Shown: positions 15,884 to 23,799 of the stretch, piece after piece
How the letters are laid out: every line of letters begins with the position of its first letter
How positions within the stretch are numbered: position 1 is the stretch's first letter
Virus record (IMG/VR): IMGVR_UViG_3300010042_000001
Span: 1 to 63,118 of that record
Length of the DNA stretch: 63,118 nt
Strand: one strand, 5' to 3'
Source of the DNA: a virus
The notes under the pieces: generated by a model
Seen by the model: the letters and a program-made list of their open reading frames with translations, nothing else
What the model was told of the DNA's origin: nothing
Database searches by the model: none
Program-made: the position numbers and the translations under genes

Positions 15884-16027
15884 TCAAAACGGTAACTCGG
15901 GGTCGAACAGACGGCCCCACCGGCGCATGGCCCACGCGCGACGCAAGGCCACCCGAGTCGGCCGCCGCATGAGCCGAGACCGGATGACCAGCACCAGGGG
16001 CTTGTGGGGTCTCTTGCGGCAGCGCAC
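15884..16027 (-). CDS. 47-residue arginine-rich protein (tentative)
   Basis: GTG start one base after the preceding stop. It contains LVIRSRLMRRPTRVALRRAW then RLFDPELPF, highly basic with a tryptophan pair, like small DNA- or RNA-binding peptides. The ribosome-binding site is weak. Support is mainly position and composition; it could be non-coding. Confidence 0.4.
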   Translation of the reverse strand: MRCRKRPHKPLVLVIRSRLMRRPTRVALRRAWAMRRWGRLFDPELPF

Positions 16028-16028
16028 C

Positions 16029-16250
16029 CTAGTTCATCTTCGCCGCGCGCTGCGATGGCAGCTCGACACGCAGCATGCGTTGCACGCCATCCAGAATGAA
16101 CCGGATGGTTTCCTCCCTGTTGGCGCCTTGCCGCACCATGCCCTCCAGGGTGATGCGATGGCCGATGGACAGGGCGCCAACCACGTCTGCGCTCTCCGTG
16201 CCGTCTGGAACAAGGGTGAGCATCTGTTTTGCCAAATCTCCGGGTGTCAT
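16029..16250 (-). CDS. Small helical protein
   Basis: 73 residues; AAGGAAAAC precedes the ATG. Helical throughout (ETIRFILDGVQRMLRVELPSQ). Overlaps the preceding gene by ATGA. No family recognised. Confidence 0.65.
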   Translation of the reverse strand: MTPGDLAKQMLTLVPDGTESADVVGALSIGHRITLEGMVRQGANREETIRFILDGVQRMLRVELPSQRAAKMN

Positions 16251-16543
16251 ACCGTTTTCCTTTGCTGTTTAAATTCGTACTCTGCAATCGCCAGCTTGAC
16301 CTTGGCCACATCCACGGCCGAGACCAGACTGCTGCTCGGGCACGGTTCACCGGTCAGATAGAACCGCTTCCACGAGCCGGTGTAGAAACCCACCTCGCCG
16401 CACATGGTGCAGCGGAAAGTCCCGGTAACGAAATCCTCCTGGGCCGATTTCGTGCGCTGCACCCACTCAAGCTCGGTATCGCCCCACGGGGTGACCTCGA
16501 CCTCTTCGTAGCCGGCGGGGTAAGTCTCGTGGGGGCACGTCAT
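16247..16543 (-). CDS. Putative zinc-binding protein
   Basis: 98 residues, with CPHE at the start and CTMCGEVG in the middle, enough for a metal knuckle. The rest is polar, and the C-terminus is a lysine-containing helix. Function unknown. Confidence 0.6.
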   Translation of the reverse strand: MTCPHETYPAGYEEVEVTPWGDTELEWVQRTKSAQEDFVTGTFRCTMCGEVGFYTGSWKRFYLTGEPCPSSSLVSAVDVAKVKLAIAEYEFKQQRKTV

Positions 16544-16950
16544 CGTGCCTTTTCCTGGCTCAGTGCCGCAGCGCGTTCCGCTACCTCGGCCAGCGCCTCC
16601 TTGCGCCCAGCCTCTCGGCCGCTCGCTTCCCAGCGGGCGTACCGCGCGTTCAACTCGTCCTTGTTGACCACCACAGGATCACGCAGAGCGAAGGCTTGTT
16701 TGGCGACCTCTTCCCGGCGGATGATGGGTCCGAGGTCGCGCTGGATGGTGTCAAACAGCGACTCGATGCCGGCGGCGTGGGGCTGCAAGAACGACTTGCC
16801 CATCAGCTTGTAGAAGGCTTCGAGGAACGGCTGGGTGCCGTACTCCGTGAGCACGTGCAGGGCGCGGATCTCGACGCCGGTCAGCTCGATGGTCACGCTG
16901 CTGTTGACCTGTGCTTGCGAGCGCAGGCGGGTCTTTCGTTCGGCGGTCAT
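16540..16950 (-). CDS. Helical protein, unknown
   Basis: 136 residues, mostly helical; the end is a charged coiled coil (EASGREAGRKEALAEVAERA). Start and stop overlap neighbours by ATGA. No catalytic motif seen. Confidence 0.65.
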   Translation of the reverse strand: MTAERKTRLRSQAQVNSSVTIELTGVEIRALHVLTEYGTQPFLEAFYKLMGKSFLQPHAAGIESLFDTIQRDLGPIIRREEVAKQAFALRDPVVVNKDELNARYARWEASGREAGRKEALAEVAERAAALSQEKAR

Positions 16951-17402
16951 TGGGGTTCCTCCGGCAGCTCTGCGCCGCTCTGGGCGACGTTGATGTAGCC
17001 CTGCAGCCAGGTCTCCTTGTGTCCCGCCTTGTGCAGCTCCTGGCGGGCCTTGAGCAGGCCGGCGAGCACAAGGCCCCAGTTGCCCCGGTTGATCTGCTCA
17101 GGCCCGGCATGCGCCCAGTCCGCGAGGCAGGTGATCGGCACGTCCGGCTGGGCGCCGAGGGACAGGAGCACGTAGTTGTCCTCCACCACAGACACCACAT
17201 TGAGTGCGTCCAACGTGTGCAGTCCGATGATCGTCCGCACGACCTCCAGGCCCGTGTGTCGGTTGGTCGTTTGGTCCCACTCCATCAGCCGCAGCAGATC
17301 GCCCACCTGGTAGTTGCGGTCGTTCTTGCGCAGCTCCCAGGTCTTGGTGCCGGCGATCACCTCGCGGAAATACGCGGGCCAGATTTTCAGTTCGTGGATC
17401 AT
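16947..17402 (-). CDS. DUF3850/ASCH-domain protein
   Basis: 151 residues beginning MIHELKIWPAYFREVIAGTK then TWELRKNDRNYQVGD, the hallmark of the DUF3850 branch of ASCH/PUA-like domains. These fold like RNA- or nucleotide-binding beta barrels and are frequent in phages. The extra C-terminal part (after about 90) has no assignment. Start overlaps the preceding stop. Confidence 0.8.
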   Translation of the reverse strand: MIHELKIWPAYFREVIAGTKTWELRKNDRNYQVGDLLRLMEWDQTTNRHTGLEVVRTIIGLHTLDALNVVSVVEDNYVLLSLGAQPDVPITCLADWAHAGPEQINRGNWGLVLAGLLKARQELHKAGHKETWLQGYINVAQSGAELPEEPQ

Positions 17403-17854
17403 TGGGGTTCCTGCGGTGGGTTGGGTGCGGCGCAAGGCATGATGTGGGTGACCTCTCCCGCGTCGATGTACTGACCGGTGACGGACTGAAAGCAAGGCAG
17501 GCGGTCTGGCCAGCAGTAGACCTCTGGGATGTAGAAACCGATACGCGGCACCACAAACCCCAGTCCGAACATCCAGTACCTGGTATCGCGCGCGTCGATG
17601 TACTCCTTGGCCAGGCGCTCCACAACCTGTGGCGTCACCGTTTCCCACACCTCCGGCGGCCTCCAACCCAGCTTCTGCAGCGCCTCCCGCACGGCCTGGT
17701 CTTCGAGCGATACCAGCGTCTCTCGGTACTCGCGCACCTTGTCGTTGACCTTCTGCTGCAGAGTCACGACCACCTGGCCATCGACCACCGGGCCCACGGT
17801 GGTGTCGGCATGGAGCACAACGCCTTTTTGCAGGGGGTGATAGAAGTCCATCAC
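17399..17854 (-). CDS. Unknown protein of the early operon
   Basis: 151 residues. A long central helix (EYRETLVSLEDQAVREALQKL) is followed by an aromatic, beta-rich region (YWMFGLGFVVPRIGFYIPEVY). The start is either GTG 17854 or ATG 17851, both inside the preceding stop overlap. No family recognised. Confidence 0.6.
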   Translation of the reverse strand: MMDFYHPLQKGVVLHADTTVGPVVDGQVVVTLQQKVNDKVREYRETLVSLEDQAVREALQKLGWRPPEVWETVTPQVVERLAKEYIDARDTRYWMFGLGFVVPRIGFYIPEVYCWPDRLPCFQSVTGQYIDAGEVTHIMPCAAPNPPQEPQ

Positions 17855-18321
17855 CGCGTCCGCCCGATGATCTGTTCGAAGCGTCCGGCCACTTCCGCGT
17901 TCACCTCGGCCTTGGCGGTGCTTTCCTCCGTGCCCTTGGCCCGGTGGTACGTCTCGTACTTGCGCAGCAGCGTGGCGGCCTCCTGCAGCGCCGCACGCGC
18001 TGTTACCAGCTCGCCCTCCAGGTCTTCGTTCCGCAGCCCCATGGCGGACATCATTTCCACCACTGCGTTGACCGAATCAGCGTAGACCTCGTGCTCGTGG
18101 TCTTCACCTGGCACTACGTCGAGCAGCACATTGGTTACCGACAGGGCTTCCAGCTCGTCGATGCGATTGAGCATGCAATGCACGATCTTGCTGAACTGGA
18201 ACCCCTGCAGCCCCGCCGGCCAGTGGTCGCCGTGGCGCCGCGCGTCCGTGATCAGACCACTGTCTGTGTTGCGGCTCAGTTGGTACTTGCCGTCCTCGAA
18301 TGAGTAGGTTTTGATTGCCAT
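17851..18321 (-). CDS. Helical protein, unknown
   Basis: 156 residues from the ATG at 18321, which has CAGGAGAG well placed upstream (the in-frame ATG at 18393 does not). Acidic middle and a helical C-terminal half with an alanine-rich coil. Function unknown. Confidence 0.65.
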   Translation of the reverse strand: MAIKTYSFEDGKYQLSRNTDSGLITDARRHGDHWPAGLQGFQFSKIVHCMLNRIDELEALSVTNVLLDVVPGEDHEHEVYADSVNAVVEMMSAMGLRNEDLEGELVTARAALQEAATLLRKYETYHRAKGTEESTAKAEVNAEVAGRFEQIIGRTR

Positions 18322-18394
18322 CTTGCTCTCCTGTTGATTGGTAAAGCCACCGAGGGCAAGGGTGCCCAGGTAGCCGAGTTGCACGGTGTCCATG

Positions 18395-18628
18395 TCAGTC
18401 GTCAGAATTGGCGTACTGGATTTCCTTGAGTTCCGATACGAGAGCTTTTGTCTCGTCTTCTACTTGCTCTTTCAAAGCCGCGACACGGGCGAGGCGGCGG
18501 GCCAGGCGCTGGTCCTTCTCGTCGGTTGACTGGGCCAGCCGGCGGCTATCGGCCAGCAGCTCACCGTGGTAGTCCCGCTCCAGGTTGTGCCGGATATCGG
18601 AGATATCGCTATTGGTGAGCATGCTCAT
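18395..18628 (-). CDS. Small coiled-coil protein
   Basis: 77 residues with a continuous charged helix (RRLARVAALKEQVEDETKAL). AAGGAG lies 8 bases before the ATG, which overlaps the preceding stop. Possibly interacts with the membrane protein encoded just upstream; this is only a guess from coupling. Confidence 0.65.
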   Translation of the reverse strand: MSMLTNSDISDIRHNLERDYHGELLADSRRLAQSTDEKDQRLARRLARVAALKEQVEDETKALVSELKEIQYANSDD

Positions 18629-18990
18629 TCCGTCTTCTCCTTCAAACCAGCCGTCAGCCAGGTGCCGATGTTCAACACCGCCCGCATAGACGCGATCAGA
18701 TACCAACCCATGGCCGCGCAGAACACGACCCAGCCCCAGGTGATCCAGGTACTGGCCTTGCCCACAGCCGTGGCCTTCTGGTCGTGCCACTGTTGCGCTG
18801 TCGCATCCGCAAACGGTGACCGGCCAACCAGCACCCAGGTCAACCACGTGTAGAACAGCAGAAAGCCGATCAACAGGTACTGCAGGAACCAAGCGACGTT
18901 GTGCAGCCAAGGCCACGTGTCGTCGGTCATACAGAAGAACCACAGCGCATTCACAAGGAAATTGCTCACTAAAAACCAAGCACTTTTCAT
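18625..18990 (-). CDS. Polytopic membrane protein
   Basis: 121 residues with three hydrophobic segments: an N-terminal span, VAWFLQYLLIGFLLFYTWL, and TWGWVVFCAAMGWYLIASM. Tryptophan-rich at the interfaces. Nothing identifies it as a holin, and it lies in the early operon. Candidates include superinfection exclusion or membrane remodelling (inference). Confidence 0.65.
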   Translation of the reverse strand: MKSAWFLVSNFLVNALWFFCMTDDTWPWLHNVAWFLQYLLIGFLLFYTWLTWVLVGRSPFADATAQQWHDQKATAVGKASTWITWGWVVFCAAMGWYLIASMRAVLNIGTWLTAGLKEKTE

Positions 18991-19004
18991 TGACTACCTC
19001 CAGG

Positions 19005-19244
19005 TTAAAAAAGACCAGACTCCAACTCTTCCAGCGACAGAGGTATCTCTGCCACGTTGCGCTCCGGCTGGCCGCCAGTCGCCAACGAGATTGCATCCAG
19101 CATGGCCGCCCGAGGGGTGTATCCCTGGCCGAACACGTGGCCGTTGTTGACGCGCGCCGTCCAGCGCTTGAGGTTCGCGTCCCAGATGATCGTCCGCATG
19201 TACTCGATCAACTGCTCCGTGGGCAGCTCGTCGAACTTGATCAT
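19005..19244 (-). CDS. Small protein, unknown
   Basis: 79 residues. The segment KRWTARVNNGHVFGQGYTPRAAM... contains a W-x-A-x-V ... G-x-G-xTP-x-x-A-x-x-DA pattern seen in small phage proteins. Helical N-terminus. 65 bp of non-coding DNA separate it from the upstream gene. Confidence 0.65.
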   Translation of the reverse strand: MIKFDELPTEQLIEYMRTIIWDANLKRWTARVNNGHVFGQGYTPRAAMLDAISLATGGQPERNVAEIPLSLEELESGLF

Positions 19245-19309
19245 GGGTACTCTCCAAACAGTTCAAAATAATCAAACCGATACCGCCGCGCCGCCATCCA
19301 CATAGCAAG

Positions 19310-19645
19310 TCACGCGAAGCCTTCCACCTGCTGCGGCAAGGTTGTCACGTCCCGCACGCGGCCGGCGAGATCCAGCACCATCGGGTCCAAGCTCTGCGGC
19401 AGCACAGACAAGGACAGCAGCGTAAATTCGGCATAACGGGAGGGATACCGTTGTCCGAACAACATGCTGTACCGAGCCACCAGGGCGATGGCCACGTGCA
19501 ACGAGCACTCCACCGGCACGTAGAACGAAACCAGGGTCTCGTATCTGCTGCTGGGCTCTGTCCCGAGACGCATAGCCTCCGCTCGGCCAGCGCTACTCGC
19601 GCCACCGTTCTCGCGGTAGAGCAAAAGCATTGGGACGCCGCTCAT
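19310..19645 (-). CDS. Unknown protein of the early operon
   Basis: 111 residues from the ATG at 19645, within the overlap with the preceding gene. The middle is hydrophobic (ECSLHVAIALVARYSMLFG), but it does not look like a clear membrane span. No assignment. Confidence 0.55.
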   Translation of the reverse strand: MSGVPMLLLYRENGGASSAGRAEAMRLGTEPSSRYETLVSFYVPVECSLHVAIALVARYSMLFGQRYPSRYAEFTLLSLSVLPQSLDPMVLDLAGRVRDVTTLPQQVEGFA

Positions 19646-19857
19646 GCTGTGTCCCCCGGCACCAGGTGCCCATAGCCCTGCTTGCGCGCCTCGTCGTAGG
19701 ACACCCACAGGTAGTAGTGCTGTCCACGGCTGTTGACCACGTAGGCCCCGTTGTGCTTCTCGAAGATGCGGATCTGCTTACCGTGCTTGATCGTCTCGCG
19801 CAGGTCGCCGCACTTCGGACGTGGCCGCTGCCGGCCCGCCAGCACGTGGAGCCTCAT
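19642..19857 (-). CDS. Small basic protein
   Basis: 71 residues; GGGGGCG precedes the ATG, which overlaps the preceding stop. Basic N-terminal half, then a beta-rich YVVNSRGQHYYLWVSYDEAR segment. Function unknown. Confidence 0.6.
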   Translation of the reverse strand: MRLHVLAGRQRPRPKCGDLRETIKHGKQIRIFEKHNGAYVVNSRGQHYYLWVSYDEARKQGYGHLVPGDTA

Positions 19858-20204
19858 GGCTTCGCCCCCAGAGTGGCCAGGTGCGCTACCAGCAGCGCGT
19901 GAGACTCCGCACGCCCGTGGCGGTTCTCGCCGTTGACTCGGTTTTCTTCGGCCCATCGGCGCACGACCGAGTAGAGATCCCAGAGCTGCTTGTCGGACCA
20001 ATCGGCCGCCTGCACCGGCTCCTTTGGCTTCACCTGCTCGCGCACCTCGGCCAGCAGCGTCTCGATGGGGTTGGTGTAATCCCCGCCCATCGAGTGCAAG
20101 CCGCGTGTCACCTGCAGCTCGCGGATCTCGTGCCCGTGGCCATTGATCGCGTTGAGCAACTGGATCAGGGCGTTGCGGTCAACGGTAAGTTTTTCGGCGG
20201 CCAT
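19854..20204 (-). CDS. Helical protein, unknown
   Basis: 116 residues from the ATG at 20204, with AAGGG upstream. N-terminal helix (LIQLLNAINGHGHEIRELQV), C-terminal helix rich in charged residues. Nothing diagnostic. Confidence 0.6.
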   Translation of the reverse strand: MAAEKLTVDRNALIQLLNAINGHGHEIRELQVTRGLHSMGGDYTNPIETLLAEVREQVKPKEPVQAADWSDKQLWDLYSVVRRWAEENRVNGENRHGRAESHALLVAHLATLGAKP

Positions 20205-20206
20205 GG

Positions 20207-20827
20207 TCAACCCTTCCAATCGATGGCGTCGGCCACGGGCGCGTCGGCCGGCCACTGGACCTTGAACGCTTCGACCGTGGGCGGGGTGAGCGTCGCGTTG
20301 ATCGTGAAGGTGGTGCCTTGCTGATTGGTGCTCTCGACCTTCAACGAAGGCCGGTTGATCAACTCGACCAGCTTCTCGCTGATCTTGCCCCAGTCGCTCT
20401 TGAGCGGCAGGCCCAGCAGCACCATCGTGTCGCCCAGCACGGCGTCTTGCTTTGCCTTCGCATGCTCCAGGTCATGCACCATGGCTCTCACGTCGGACAA
20501 GCGCACCAACTGGTCAGCCTTGTCCGGCCCGGCGCCCATGACCGCTACGTGTCGCGCCTCTACCGGTGAGTCTTTATGGTATGGCACGTGGTCCAGGTGC
20601 GCCACCACGGGCAGTTTGTCTGCCTCCGGGTAGTTAGTGTTCTTCGGCCGGATAGTCACCCCGTTCTCGTCGCAGTGCTGTTGGGTCAAGCGCACCGCGA
20701 ATCCCACGATCTGCTCAGGGTTACCCTGGAGCATTATCACTTCGGTATCGGGCTTGGTTCGGTATCCATAAAGGACGCCCTTCACGCGCGCCAACCCACA
20801 GATGCTATCGAAACTCAGCATTGTCAT
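20207..20827 (-). CDS. Unknown protein of the early operon
   Basis: 206 residues; a full GGAGGT lies 7 bases before the ATG. Mixed composition; the middle (LVRLSDVRAMVHDLEHAKAK) looks like a helical hairpin and the end is beta-rich and threonine-containing. No recognised domain. Confidence 0.65.
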   Translation of the reverse strand: MTMLSFDSICGLARVKGVLYGYRTKPDTEVIMLQGNPEQIVGFAVRLTQQHCDENGVTIRPKNTNYPEADKLPVVAHLDHVPYHKDSPVEARHVAVMGAGPDKADQLVRLSDVRAMVHDLEHAKAKQDAVLGDTMVLLGLPLKSDWGKISEKLVELINRPSLKVESTNQQGTTFTINATLTPPTVEAFKVQWPADAPVADAIDWKG

Positions 20828-20853
20828 TTTTACCTCCAGGTAAAGAGTCTTTA

Positions 20854-20988
20854 CTATTCGCTGTCGTCGTCCGTCGTATGGAACAACCAGGCGAGCAAGG
20901 CCAGCAGTGCGACGAACGCCAGGCCGAGCCCGAGGATCGAGGCCATGGTGTACATGGCATCCCAGGCGTAGACGAGTTCAGCGGCCAC
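20854..20988 (-). CDS. 44-residue membrane protein
   Basis: GTG start with GAGGTGATCA just before it, overlapping the end of the preceding gene. One strong span (SILGLGLAFVALLALLAWLF) and an acidic tail (TTDDDSE). Single-span micro-protein of unknown role. Confidence 0.6.
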   Translation of the reverse strand: MAAELVYAWDAMYTMASILGLGLAFVALLALLAWLFHTTDDDSE

Positions 20989-21391
20989 TGATCACCTCGC
21001 GCAGCAAAGCGGTGAAGTAGATAGCCCGCTCCTGCGAGACGTTGGCCACGGCCAAGGCGGCGACCTCTTCGGCCGTCAAGAAACCGATGGGTTGATCTCG
21101 GAAACGGGTTTCCCACAACGCGAAGGCAGCAGCAAACTGCACATGGATCGACTTCTCGTTTTCCGGCACCACGTTCAGGCGGCCAGCTTCCGCCAACGCG
21201 ATCAGCAGAACCGACCGCACGTTGTGGATAGTCGGCTTTTTGTCGCCCATGTTCATGGTCTCTGCAGCTCGGTCGAGCGCCATCACGAATTTTGGGTCTT
21301 CGTCCGTCAGCGCCTGGAAAGTCGAGTGCATCAGCTCGCCGTCCATGGCCAGTTGCTCGATGCCGATGGTCCGGTAAATGTCGTTGCTCAT
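20978..21391 (-). CDS. Helical protein, unknown
   Basis: 137 residues, with GAGGT 6 bases before the ATG. Alpha-helical throughout (SVLLIALAEAGRLNVV; TAEEVAALAVANVSQERA). No family recognised. Directly downstream of the Cro-like gene. Confidence 0.65.
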   Translation of the reverse strand: MSNDIYRTIGIEQLAMDGELMHSTFQALTDEDPKFVMALDRAAETMNMGDKKPTIHNVRSVLLIALAEAGRLNVVPENEKSIHVQFAAAFALWETRFRDQPIGFLTAEEVAALAVANVSQERAIYFTALLREVISGR

Positions 21392-21407
21392 GGGTTACCT
21401 CGGTAGG

Positions 21408-21674
21408 TCAGGTGGGTGGAACATCGCACGCGCACATCGTGGCCAGCACCTCGACGGTGATGGCTGCTGTGCCGTGCTTTTTGGAAATCGTCGCCGACGC
21501 CGCTGCGATCTTGCTGGCCAGGTCGGCTCGGCAGGACCGGCGGTTACAGCCGGCCAGTTGGTAGAGGTAGGCAACCGTGGTGCCCGCCTCGGTAGCGAAC
21601 TCTTGTCGCTTGGCGTCAGTGCCCAGGTCTCGCAAGAGAGCCAGGAGCGGGGTGGTGGGTGGTGTATTGCGCAT
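21408..21674 (-). CDS. Cro-like helix-turn-helix regulator
   Basis: 88 residues. LLALLRDLGTDAKRQEFATE followed by AGTTVAYLYQLA and later SKIAAAS is a helix-turn-helix of the Cro/YdaS kind, with the recognition helix around TVAYLYQL. Its own promoter (21682-21710) carries an operator copy, which fits autoregulation, and the mRNA appears leaderless. I infer that it binds the dispersed 16-bp dyad; no other early protein is as good a candidate. Confidence 0.75.
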   Translation of the reverse strand: MRNTPPTTPLLALLRDLGTDAKRQEFATEAGTTVAYLYQLAGCNRRSCRADLASKIAAASATISKKHGTAAITVEVLATMCACDVPPT

Positions 21675-21681
21675 GGAAAGT

Positions 21682-21717
21682 ATTTTCGCATACGCTAAAA
21701 AACTTTGCAACGCTAAA
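21682..21717 (-). promoter_or_regulatory. Autoregulatory promoter-operator of the Cro-like gene
   Basis: On the minus strand TTGCAA (21710-21705), a 17-bp spacer and GAAAAT (21687-21682). The ATG lies 7 bases beyond the -10, so the transcript should start at or next to the AUG. A full operator (21684-21699) covers the spacer and -10; a shortened copy with a 2-bp smaller gap overlaps the -35 (21704-21717). Confidence 0.65.
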
Positions 21718-21832
21718 AATCGTTTTCTTCGCTCTCGCGCTGCACATACCCCATGTTGAACCCCACCCATGCCGCCTCGAATTGATGCACGCCATAGGCG
21801 CCAGACGGATCTCGCCAGAAGAGAGCGGCCAT
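21713..21832 (-). CDS. 39-residue protein (tentative)
   Basis: ATG at 21832 with AAGGCG upstream, ending at TAG inside the shortened operator half-site. Aromatic-rich: FWRDPSGAYGVHQFEAAWVG. The frame stays open upstream to just past the preceding gene's stop, without a usable start codon. It could be part of a longer ancestral gene. Confidence 0.45.
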   Translation of the reverse strand: MAALFWRDPSGAYGVHQFEAAWVGFNMGYVQRESEENDF

Positions 21833-21880
21833 GGTGGGGTCGCCTTCTGCACCTGGTTGCTGCCACCCTTGATCCTTGAG

Positions 21881-22258
21881 CTAGAGAAACCGGCGGAACA
21901 TTTCCCGCTCGAAGTCGGCACGCCGCGCCTCTGCCACCTGGGTGGGCTGCAGGCGTTTGGGGCCATGGTGCTCGATCAACGCCAGCAATCGGCACCGCAT
22001 CCCTTGCCGCAGCCCACGCAAGAGCTGGACATGTTGCGGCCGGTACTCCGTGTAACCCTGCGTCGGTATGAACAGACTTTCTTTGGCATACAAGGCCAGG
22101 GGCACCCAATCGTGCACACCATACCGGTGCAGATCCACCCGCACACGGGCCACGCGCGGCTCTGCCACGAGCGTCATGGTCCACAGCGTGCCGCCGGCCT
22201 GAACCTCGCGTTTGTTGTGGGGGTGCAGGCAGTAGAAGGGCTTGGGATCGAACTTCAT
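21881..22258 (-). CDS. Unknown protein of the early operon
   Basis: 125 residues. Beta-rich N-terminal half (GGTLWTMTLVAEPRVARVRV), and a basic helical C-terminal half containing LLRGLRQGMRCRLLALIEHH. Start overlaps the preceding stop. No domain recognised. Confidence 0.65.
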   Translation of the reverse strand: MKFDPKPFYCLHPHNKREVQAGGTLWTMTLVAEPRVARVRVDLHRYGVHDWVPLALYAKESLFIPTQGYTEYRPQHVQLLRGLRQGMRCRLLALIEHHGPKRLQPTQVAEARRADFEREMFRRFL

Positions 22259-22443
22259 GGGCGTTGCTCCGCAATAGGTGTGTTCAGGAACTCGGAGTGG
22301 TTGGCCTTCAGCGTGGCCAGGCGTTGCTGGTAGTCCTCGTGCCTTGCCGGGTCGTTCTCGTCCAGTTTGCGCTCGAAAAAGTCGATGCGCTCCAGCAAAG
22401 ATCGGTTGCGCTCAAGCACCCACAGCACGTCAGCGGGTGTCAT
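22255..22443 (-). CDS. Small coiled-coil protein
   Basis: 62 residues starting MTPADVLWVLERNRSLLERI, strongly helical and charged. The start lies in the ATGA overlap with the preceding gene. Function unknown. Confidence 0.6.
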   Translation of the reverse strand: MTPADVLWVLERNRSLLERIDFFERKLDENDPARHEDYQQRLATLKANHSEFLNTPIAEQRP

Positions 22444-22901
22444 CGCAACGCCACCTTGCCCAGGACCACCAGCACCAGCACGACCACGGAGCCCACGATC
22501 AGCCAGTCGTACCAGTTCACGCGGCCTCTTGTCTCCGGGTCGGGTTGCGGGTATGGGTTTCGGCTCAAACAACCGGGCTCGGTAGTGTTCTCGGAACCCC
22601 AGATATAGCTGCATCGGAGGCAGGCCGCTATCGTCCCGGTGGTGCCAACGCCAATCGCTTCGCAGTGCGTTGGTCTGCCGTCCGCTTTTCGGATTGCCGT
22701 GCGAGGATACCGACGCGGGGGAAACACCGGGTAGTGCGGGTCCATGTACGGGGCGCCCAGCTCCGGCACCATACCGACTTGCCGCGCTTGCCCCCTGGCC
22801 GCCTCTCTGGCGCCTTTCCAGCGTTCGTCTTCAACCCGCTGTTCGTTGACCAGTTGCACCGTGGTCATCAACTGCATCCGCTTTTTCGATACTGCTCTCA
22901 A
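22440..22901 (-). CDS. Membrane-anchored protein, TTG start
   Basis: 153 residues. I use TTG 22901, which overlaps the preceding stop (TTGA) and has AGGAG 7 bases upstream; ATG 22877 is the alternative. Charged helical N-terminus, a cysteine pair (CEAIG...CLRC) and a C-terminal hydrophobic span (WLIVGSVVVLVLVVLG). A tail-anchored topology is likely. Function unknown. Confidence 0.6.
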   Translation of the reverse strand: MRAVSKKRMQLMTTVQLVNEQRVEDERWKGAREAARGQARQVGMVPELGAPYMDPHYPVFPPRRYPRTAIRKADGRPTHCEAIGVGTTGTIAACLRCSYIWGSENTTEPGCLSRNPYPQPDPETRGRVNWYDWLIVGSVVVLVLVVLGKVALR

Positions 22902-23263
22902 AATAGTTCTCCTTGCGGCGCCCACATATCGGGCCACCAGAAATTGCCCTTGCGAGCGTTGGCCAACCAGTCGATCACCTGGAGGTTGGCAGGCACATGC
23001 AGGCCGCACACATACGGGCTGATCTTCGGCACGATGTGATCTACCACGTGCAGTCGGTCAGTGGCACGGGTGCGCGTCTTGGCCTCCCGGTAGAACGCCT
23101 TGATCGCGGCCATGTCTGCCCACGCTGGTGTAGCGCGCACCGTCTGGGCCCTATGCACGATCCCCTCCTTGCCCTTCGGCCGCAGCAGCGGGCGCCGGTG
23201 GTCCGGTGGGGCGAACAGAGGCCCCATGCAGAAGCCGTCGAGGTCGAGGGGCTGTTGGGTCAT
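22898..23263 (-). CDS. HNH endonuclease
   Basis: 121 residues with the compact HNH motif: HVVDHIVPK, then YVCGLHVPANLQVI, then NARKGN. This arrangement (D-H, a central N, a final N/K-G-N) is typical of free-standing phage HNH nucleases that nick or cut DNA. Many phages keep such a nuclease beside the terminase genes; this one is in the early operon, about 20 kb away. Confidence 0.8.
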   Translation of the reverse strand: MTQQPLDLDGFCMGPLFAPPDHRRPLLRPKGKEGIVHRAQTVRATPAWADMAAIKAFYREAKTRTRATDRLHVVDHIVPKISPYVCGLHVPANLQVIDWLANARKGNFWWPDMWAPQGELF

Positions 23264-23799
23264 TCGGTCCTTTTCCCTTGCCTCGCTGCGGTGGTGTTGA
23301 ACTCGTCGTTGGTGATCTTGCCACTGGCCAAGCCCATCAGTAAATTGCGCCCATTCTCGGCACCTTCCGAATAGGCGTGGTCCATACCCTTGGCTATGGC
23401 CGTGAACAGGTCCGCGAACTTCTTGGCCAGGAGCGGGTCCATGTGCCGGTAGGTCGCCCAACTGCTCTCTCGCTGTCCAGGCCACAGGTCTTTCACCTCG
23501 CTGCCGGGGTAGCCAAGCACCGGCGTGCTGACCGCGTTGGACAGAACGAGCAGCGCACCTCGGATCGTTTTGGTCTCGTCCTTTTCACGCGGTTCGTGCA
23601 TCAGGTATGGCAGGGCATACGCGACCTCGCGAGCGCGCACGACACCGGTGCCCCGCTCCGCAGCAGCCTTGCGTTCCTTGGCCATCTTCTGCGCCTCACT
23701 CAGCGCCGCCTGGCAGTCCTGGCACAGCCCATCCTTGGGCCGGCCGAACGTGCTTCCGCACCCATGGCACGGGGCCTTGGTGTAGCCGGCCCGTGTCAT
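23260..23799 (-). CDS. Zinc-finger protein, unknown
   Basis: 179 residues. An N-terminal knuckle CHGCGSTFGRPKDGLCQDC should bind zinc, followed by a charged helix. The C-terminal part (LAKKFADLFTAIAKGMDHA) is helical. Similar knuckle to the gene at 15160. Probably a nucleic-acid adaptor. Confidence 0.65.
   Translation of the reverse strand: MTRAGYTKAPCHGCGSTFGRPKDGLCQDCQAALSEAQKMAKERKAAAERGTGVVRAREVAYALPYLMHEPREKDETKTIRGALLVLSNAVSTPVLGYPGSEVKDLWPGQRESSWATYRHMDPLLAKKFADLFTAIAKGMDHAYSEGAENGRNLLMGLASGKITNDEFNTTAARQGKRTE

Noticed and set aside
18625-18990. Holin at 18625-18990
   Set aside because: It has three membrane spans but lies in the early operon, far from lysis genes, and the better holin is at 60190-60564.
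21408-22274. A single long regulator gene starting at 22274
   Set aside because: The upstream part reads as low-complexity basic protein overlapping well-supported genes; only the 88-residue end has an HTH and a promoter.
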